A stretch of DNA of 17,241 bases from CAXTEJ01 sp964243295. GTDB lineage: Bacteria; Actinomycetota; Actinomycetes; Actinomycetales; Angustibacteraceae. Shown piece after piece: positions 13,937 to 17,241 of the stretch. Each line of letters opens with the position of its first letter. Positions within the stretch are counted from its first letter, which is position 1. The stretch lies in the NCBI GenBank assembly GCA_964243295.1, contig CAXTEJ010000065.1, forward strand, positions 1-17,241, given 5' to 3'. The position numbers and the translations under genes are program-made. The notes beneath the pieces were generated by a model. The model saw nothing but the letters and a program-made list of their open reading frames with translations. It was not told the DNA's origin and did no database searches.

Positions 13937-14614
13937 ATGACCGCACCGGCCCTGCCACGCCGCCACGACGTGGCCCCGCTGATCGACCACACCCTGCTCA
14001 AGCCCGAGGCCACGCCCGACCAGGTGGTGTCGCTCGCCGCGGAGGCCGGGGTGCTGGGTGTCTACGCGGTGTGCGTCTCGTCCTCGCTCGCCGCGGTGGC
14101 CCGCCGGTCCGTGCCGGCCGGCATCCGGGTCGCCACCGTCTGCGGGTTCCCCTCGGGCGCCCAGCACGGCGGCGCGAAGGCGCACGAGGCCCAGCTCGCG
14201 GTGCTCGACCGCGTCGACGAGATCGACATGGTCATGGACCTCGGCAAGGCCAAGGCCGGTGACTGGGCCGCCGTCGAGCGCGAGGTCACCATGGTGCGGG
14301 CCTCGGCCACGCGCGCGCTGCTCAAGGTGATCATCGAGTCCGCCGCCCTCACCGACGGCGAGATCGTGGCCGCCTGCCGAGCCGCCGAGGCCGGAGGCGC
14401 CGAGTTCGTCAAGACCTCGACCGGCTTCCACCCGGCGGGCGGCGCCACGGTCGACGCCGTCCGGCTGATGGCCCAGACCGTGGGTGGCCGCCTGGGTGTC
14501 AAGGCCAGCGGGGGCATCCGCACCGCGCAGGACGCCGCCGCCATGATCGCCGCGGGCGCGACGCGGCTGGGCTGCTCCAGCTCGCGCGCCATCCTCGACG
14601 CCCTGCCCGACTGA
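13937..14614 (+). CDS. deoC: Deoxyribose-phosphate aldolase
   Basis: This 225-residue class I aldolase splits 2-deoxyribose 5-phosphate into glyceraldehyde 3-phosphate and acetaldehyde, the last step of deoxynucleoside breakdown. It begins with the family opening IDHTLLKPEATPDQV. The Schiff-base lysine is K159 in EFVKTSTGF, the proton-relay lysine is K189 in VKASGGIR, and the acidic residues lie in EIDMVMD. The length is normal. With PNP and the phosphohexomutase upstream and adenosine deaminase downstream, it completes a route from purine deoxynucleosides to central carbon. A copper operon and a GNAT gene separate it from those partners. Confidence 0.96.
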   Translation: MTAPALPRRHDVAPLIDHTLLKPEATPDQVVSLAAEAGVLGVYAVCVSSSLAAVARRSVPAGIRVATVCGFPSGAQHGGAKAHEAQLAVLDRVDEIDMVMDLGKAKAGDWAAVEREVTMVRASATRALLKVIIESAALTDGEIVAACRAAEAGGAEFVKTSTGFHPAGGATVDAVRLMAQTVGGRLGVKASGGIRTAQDAAAMIAAGATRLGCSSSRAILDALPD

Positions 14615-14623
14615 CGGCTGACG

Positions 14624-14642
14624 GCCCTGGCTGACCCAGGGC
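14624..14642. terminator. Hairpin between deoC and the converging unknown gene
   Basis: GCCCTGG (14624-14630) pairs perfectly with CCAGGGC (14636-14642) around CTGAC. It lies 9 bases after the deoC stop and touches the stop codon of the minus-strand gene, so it could serve both. There is no T tract. Confidence 0.5.
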
Positions 14643-15004
14643 TACCAGCGGACGCCGACCGCCGCGAGGCCGGCCTCGGCGCGCAGCCGGTCCAGCGGCT
14701 CGAGCGGCACCTGGTCGGCGCCAGCCACGCCCGCGAAGGCGCACGCGTCGAGCAGCACCGAGTCGTAGGCCCATGACGCCGCCTTGAGGCGGTAGGCCAG
14801 CGACGGGGTGCGGCTGTCGGCCACGAGCAGCCGGCCGACCTCGGCGTCGAGTCGCTGCAGGTCACGGATCAACCGCTGCAGCCGCAGCTGACGCTCGTCC
14901 GCCTCCCGGGCAGGCGTCGGATCGACCCGTCGCGCCCCGACCGCCATCGCCAGGGCCACGCCGAGTCGGCGCAACGTCGTCGGCTCGCGGGCCGCAGTGC
15001 CCAT
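14642..15004 (-). CDS. Hypothetical protein
   Basis: I do not recognise this 120-residue protein. The N-terminal third is basic with a short hydrophobic stretch (LGVALAMAVGA), too weak for a confident membrane helix. Residues 33-60 form a charged amphipathic helix (DERQLRLQRLIRDLQRLDAE), followed by an alanine- and leucine-rich helical part ending in GVRW. ATG at 15004 has AGGAGG 12 bases upstream, a long spacing; an in-frame TGA two codons upstream rules out an earlier start. It is monocistronic, converging with deoC and divergent from the kinase-like gene. Its open length, ribosome binding site and terminator hairpin support a real gene. Confidence 0.65.
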   Translation of the reverse strand: MGTAAREPTTLRRLGVALAMAVGARRVDPTPAREADERQLRLQRLIRDLQRLDAEVGRLLVADSRTPSLAYRLKAASWAYDSVLLDACAFAGVAGADQVPLEPLDRLRAEAGLAAVGVRW

Positions 15005-15072
15005 GCATCAAGGGTGCCTCCTGCGCCCGGTGCTCGCCAGCGGATCCAGACAACGGTTCGGGCACGCTCTGC

Positions 15073-15078
15073 CAGGAT
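15073..15078 (+). promoter_or_regulatory. Leaderless -10 box for the uridine-kinase-like gene
   Basis: CAGGAT is followed by 8 bases and the GTG at 15087. It decides the start: an in-frame ATG at 14997 would put the box inside the gene and add 30 residues unlike the family. Confidence 0.5.
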
Positions 15079-15086
15079 GGTCGCCC

Positions 15087-15710
15087 GTGACCCCCCGCGC
15101 CCACGTCGTCGTGCTCGCCGGACCCTCGGGCAGCGGCAAGTCCCACCTCGCCCGCCAGCTCGCCCGCGAGCTCGCGCTGCCGGTGCTGCGCCTCGACGAC
15201 TTCTACCGCGACGGCGACGACCCGGGCCTGCCGCGGGCGCACGGCATCGTCGACTGGGACGACGTCGCGTCCTGGGACGCCGAGGCCGCCGTCCGCGCCG
15301 CCGTGGCGCTGTGCACGCAGGGGGCTGTCGACGTGCCGACGTACGACATCCCCACCTCGCGGGCGACCGGCACGAGCAGGGTCTTGCTGGACGGCGCGCG
15401 CGTCGTCCTCGCCGAGGGCATCTTCGCGGCGGACGTCGTGCCCCACCTGCGAGCCGAGGGCGTGCTGGCCGACGCGCTGTCGCTGACGCACAGCCCCCCG
15501 GTCACGTTCGTGCGCCGGCTGGCACGCGACCTGCGCGAGAGCCGCAAGCCGCCGCTCACCCTGCTGCGCCGCGGCTGGGCGCTGATGCGCGCCGAGCCCG
15601 GCATCGTGGCGCGCCAGGTCGAGCTCGGGGCGCGGGCCTGCCGCAAGGACGAGGCCCGCCGCCGCGTGCGCGCGCTGGCGCACCCGACCGGTCAGACCAG
15701 CGCGGCGTAA
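15087..15710 (+). CDS. Uridine-kinase-like P-loop NTPase
   Basis: This 207-residue kinase of the uridine/pantothenate kinase superfamily has Walker A GPSGSGKS (12-19). This is followed by LRLDDFYRDGDDPG (family acid and Tyr-containing substrate loop), IVDWDDVASWD, VPTYDIPTSRAT and the Walker B-like VVLAEGIFA. The C-terminal lid carries arginines in FVRRLARDLRESRKPP. The classical enzyme phosphorylates uridine or cytidine, and its nucleoside neighbours fit that role. Its sequence is shorter than canonical Udk, so the substrate is inference and I give no symbol. Its 3' end overlaps that of adenosine deaminase by 19 bases on the opposite strand. Confidence 0.82.
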   Translation: MTPRAHVVVLAGPSGSGKSHLARQLARELALPVLRLDDFYRDGDDPGLPRAHGIVDWDDVASWDAEAAVRAAVALCTQGAVDVPTYDIPTSRATGTSRVLLDGARVVLAEGIFAADVVPHLRAEGVLADALSLTHSPPVTFVRRLARDLRESRKPPLTLLRRGWALMRAEPGIVARQVELGARACRKDEARRRVRALAHPTGQTSAA

Positions 15711-16909
15711 CCCGGCTTCACGACGTCCTCGATGATCGCAAGCCGCTCGTCGAACGGGATGAACGCGCTCTTCATCGCGTTGACCGTGACCCACCGCAGG
15801 TCCTCGGCGGTCCAGCCCAGGTCGTCCACCATCAGCTGCATCTCGCGCGACATCGACGTGCCGCTCATGAGCCGGTTGTCGGTGTTGAGCGTGACGCGAA
15901 AGCGCAGCCGCTTGAGCAGGTTGATCGGGTGGCTCGCGATGGACGCCGCCGCCGCCGTCTGCACGTTGGACGACGGGCACAGCTCGAGCGGGATGCGCTT
16001 GTCGCGCACGTAGGCCGCCAGCGGCCCCAGCCGGACGTCGGCGAGGTCGGCCGACACGTCCGCCGCGGGGTCGGCGCCGAAGGGACGTGCCCCGATGCGC
16101 AGGTCGTCGACGATGCGCACGCCGTGCCCGAGCCGGTCGGCGCCGCACCACTGGATCGCCTCCCAGATGCTGGGCAGCCCGAACGCCTCTCCGGCGTGGA
16201 TCGTGAAGTGCGCGTTCTCGCGCCGCAGGTACTCGAAGGCGTCGAGGTGGCGGGTGGGCGGGTAGCCCGCCTCGGCCCCCGCGATGTCGAAGCCGACGAC
16301 GCCCAGCTCGCGGTAGCGCACCGCGAGGCGCGCGATCTCCATGCCCTTGGCCGCGTGGCGCATCGCGGTGACCAGCGTGCCGATGCGGATCGGCGTGCCC
16401 GCCGCCGCGGCCGCCCGCTCGCCCTCGCGGAACCCCTCCTGCACCGCCTCGACGACCTCGTCGAGGGTCAGGCCCGCGAGCAGGTGCTGCTCGGGGGCGT
16501 AGCGCACCTCGGCGTAGACGACGCCGTCGGCCGCGAGGTCCTGCGCGCACTCGGCGGCGACGCGCACCAGCGACTCGCGCTGCTGCATCACCGCGACGGT
16601 GTGGTCGAAGGTCTCCAGGTAGCGCACCAGCGAGCCGGAGTCGGCGGCGTCGCGGAACCACGTGCCCAGGCCCTGCGCGTCGGACGCCGGGACGTCGGCG
16701 TAGCCGGTCTCGCGGGCGATGTCGAGGATGGTCTGCGGCCGCAGGCCCCCGTCGAGGTGGTCGTGCAGCAGCACCTTCGGGGCGCGGCGGACGAGCTCGC
16801 TGACGGGGGCGGTCACGTCAGAGGCGGGGTCAGAGGCGGGGTCAGAGGCGGAGTCGGGGGCGAACTCAGGGGCGGCGCCATGGGCGGGGTCAGGGGCGGA
16901 GGTCGGCAC
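15692..16909 (-). CDS. add: Adenosine deaminase
   Basis: This 405-residue zinc enzyme converts (deoxy)adenosine to (deoxy)inosine, a substrate for the PNP encoded in this window. Zinc ligands and catalytic residues are in HDHLDGG (H49, H51), HAGEAFG (H238, E241), RLGHGVRI (H262) and NTDNRLMS (D344). The residue after D344 is Asn where classical enzymes have a second Asp. Residues 4-31 are a low-complexity DPAS-type segment encoded by 12-base repeats and precede the domain proper. GTG at 16909 is supported by a TACTGT box 6 bases upstream; GTG at 16816 would remove the repeat segment and still keep the domain. It starts inside the end of the DUF202 gene. Confidence 0.94.
   Translation of the reverse strand: MPTSAPDPAHGAAPEFAPDSASDPASDPASDVTAPVSELVRRAPKVLLHDHLDGGLRPQTILDIARETGYADVPASDAQGLGTWFRDAADSGSLVRYLETFDHTVAVMQQRESLVRVAAECAQDLAADGVVYAEVRYAPEQHLLAGLTLDEVVEAVQEGFREGERAAAAAGTPIRIGTLVTAMRHAAKGMEIARLAVRYRELGVVGFDIAGAEAGYPPTRHLDAFEYLRRENAHFTIHAGEAFGLPSIWEAIQWCGADRLGHGVRIVDDLRIGARPFGADPAADVSADLADVRLGPLAAYVRDKRIPLELCPSSNVQTAAAASIASHPINLLKRLRFRVTLNTDNRLMSGTSMSREMQLMVDDLGWTAEDLRWVTVNAMKSAFIPFDERLAIIEDVVKPGYAALV
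16817..16900. repeat. 12-bp minisatellite in the add 5' end
   Basis: Seven consecutive 12-base units run from 16817 to 16900. The first two are identical (GTCAGAGGCGGG), the third differs by one base, and the other four are more diverged. The unit is a multiple of three, so gain or loss keeps add in frame. The outermost unit contains the stop codon of the DUF202 gene. Confidence 0.9.
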
Positions 16910-17241
16910 CCGGCGACAGTACTGCGAGGCCTGCGAGCACCGCCCCCGCGACCGCCATCGACGTGGCCGCGACGACCACGAGCAGCAGCCGCCGCGCGAC
17001 CGACGCCCGCGAGCCCGGCCGCACCGCCACGGCGACCACGGCCGTCGTGACGGTCGCGGCGGCGGCCAGCAGCACGGGCACGGCCCGCTGGGTGCGTGAC
17101 GCCGCGACGAGCGTGAGCGTGCCCAGCAGCAGCGCGGCGACCACGGTGCGCTGCCAGGCCAGTGCGGTCCGCTCGGCCTGCGCGGGCGCAGGTGGGGGCG
17201 CGGGCGCGGGCGGGGGCGGGGGCGGGGGCGCGGGCGGGGGC
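16890..17241 (-). CDS. DUF202 family membrane protein, 5' end cut by the window
   Basis: The minus-strand frame is open from the window edge to TGA at 16890-16892, about 117 codons. It starts with a proline- and alanine-rich stretch, then the DUF202 hallmark AERTALAWQRT, and three hydrophobic segments (VVAALLLGTLTLVAA; VLLAAAATVTTAVVAVAV; LLLVVVAATSMAVAGAVLAGLAVL) separated by short basic loops. DUF202 proteins are small three-helix inner-membrane proteins of unknown biochemical function. The start lies outside the window or in the repetitive Pro/Ala region. The last 20 bases overlap the add start, so the two may be co-transcribed, though add seems to have its own promoter inside this gene. 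Confidence 0.8.
   Translation of the reverse strand, partial: PPPAPPPPPPPAPAPPPAPAQAERTALAWQRTVVAALLLGTLTLVAASRTQRAVPVLLAAAATVTTAVVAVAVRPGSRASVARRLLLVVVAATSMAVAGAVLAGLAVLSPGADLRP
16916..16921 (-). promoter_or_regulatory. Leaderless -10 box for add
   Basis: Minus-strand TACTGT lies 6 bases before the GTG at 16909, within the last codons of the DUF202 gene. There is no ribosome binding site. It supports the longer add start that includes the repeat-coded N-terminus. Confidence 0.55.

Noticed and set aside
14997..15086. N-terminal extension of the uridine-kinase-like gene from ATG 14997
   Set aside because: The added residues do not resemble the family, they overlap the start of the minus-strand unknown gene, and a leaderless -10 box precedes the GTG at 15087.
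14862..16661. 599-codon minus-strand frame rich in Arg and Ala
   Set aside because: It is a shadow of adenosine deaminase and the kinase-like gene in another frame; such long open frames are common at this GC content.

Overview
The window is very GC-rich (roughly three quarters G+C by eye) and dense with genes. GTG starts are frequent. Many genes begin 6-8 bases after a TAnnnT or CAnGAT box with no ribosome binding site, the pattern of leaderless actinobacterial transcripts. Gene content (an LpdA-type quinone reductase, trimeric PNP, PmmB, CsoR/CopZ/CopA, a DUF222-type HNH tail, DUF202) points to an actinobacterium, probably of the Micrococcales. Genus is not resolved.

Layout. 1-113 is the 3' end of an HNH endonuclease. 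114-359 is non-coding and holds a 12-unit GGCTAC hexanucleotide repeat directly before a DinB-like gene (360-953). lpdA (1033-2436, minus) is divergent from a gamma-glutamylcyclotransferase-like gene (2551-3027). A four-gene ABC importer follows (3200-7177: lipoprotein, two permeases, ATPase, all with overlapping junctions within the transport core). A minus-strand AroQ-type chorismate mutase (7182-7493) is divergent from purine nucleoside phosphorylase (7572-8408), which is followed by a phosphohexomutase (8447-10126). A copper module comes next: csoR behind a twin GC-palindrome operator, then copZ and copA (10180-13056). A GNAT gene (13156-13653, minus) sits between two different tandem-repeat blocks. 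deoC (13937-14614), an unknown minus-strand gene (14642-15004), a uridine-kinase-like P-loop gene (15087-15710), adenosine deaminase (15692-16909, minus) and a 5'-truncated DUF202 membrane protein (to 17241, minus) complete the window.

Function. PNP, phosphohexomutase, deoC, the uridine-kinase-like protein and adenosine deaminase form a nucleoside salvage and catabolism neighbourhood. From memory, the order lpdA, small protein, PNP, pmmB, add resembles the Mycobacterium tuberculosis Rv3303c-Rv3313c segment. If so, the ABC importer, chorismate mutase, copper operon and GNAT gene are lineage-specific insertions. The copper module looks self-contained: sensor-repressor, chaperone and export ATPase.

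I saw no CRISPR, phage, insertion sequence, tRNA or rRNA. No wholly new multi-gene system is evident. The most unusual signals are non-coding: an identical 12-bp palindrome before both PNP and deoC, the hexanucleotide repeat before the DinB gene, four separate tandem-repeat blocks, and the twin CsoR-type operator.
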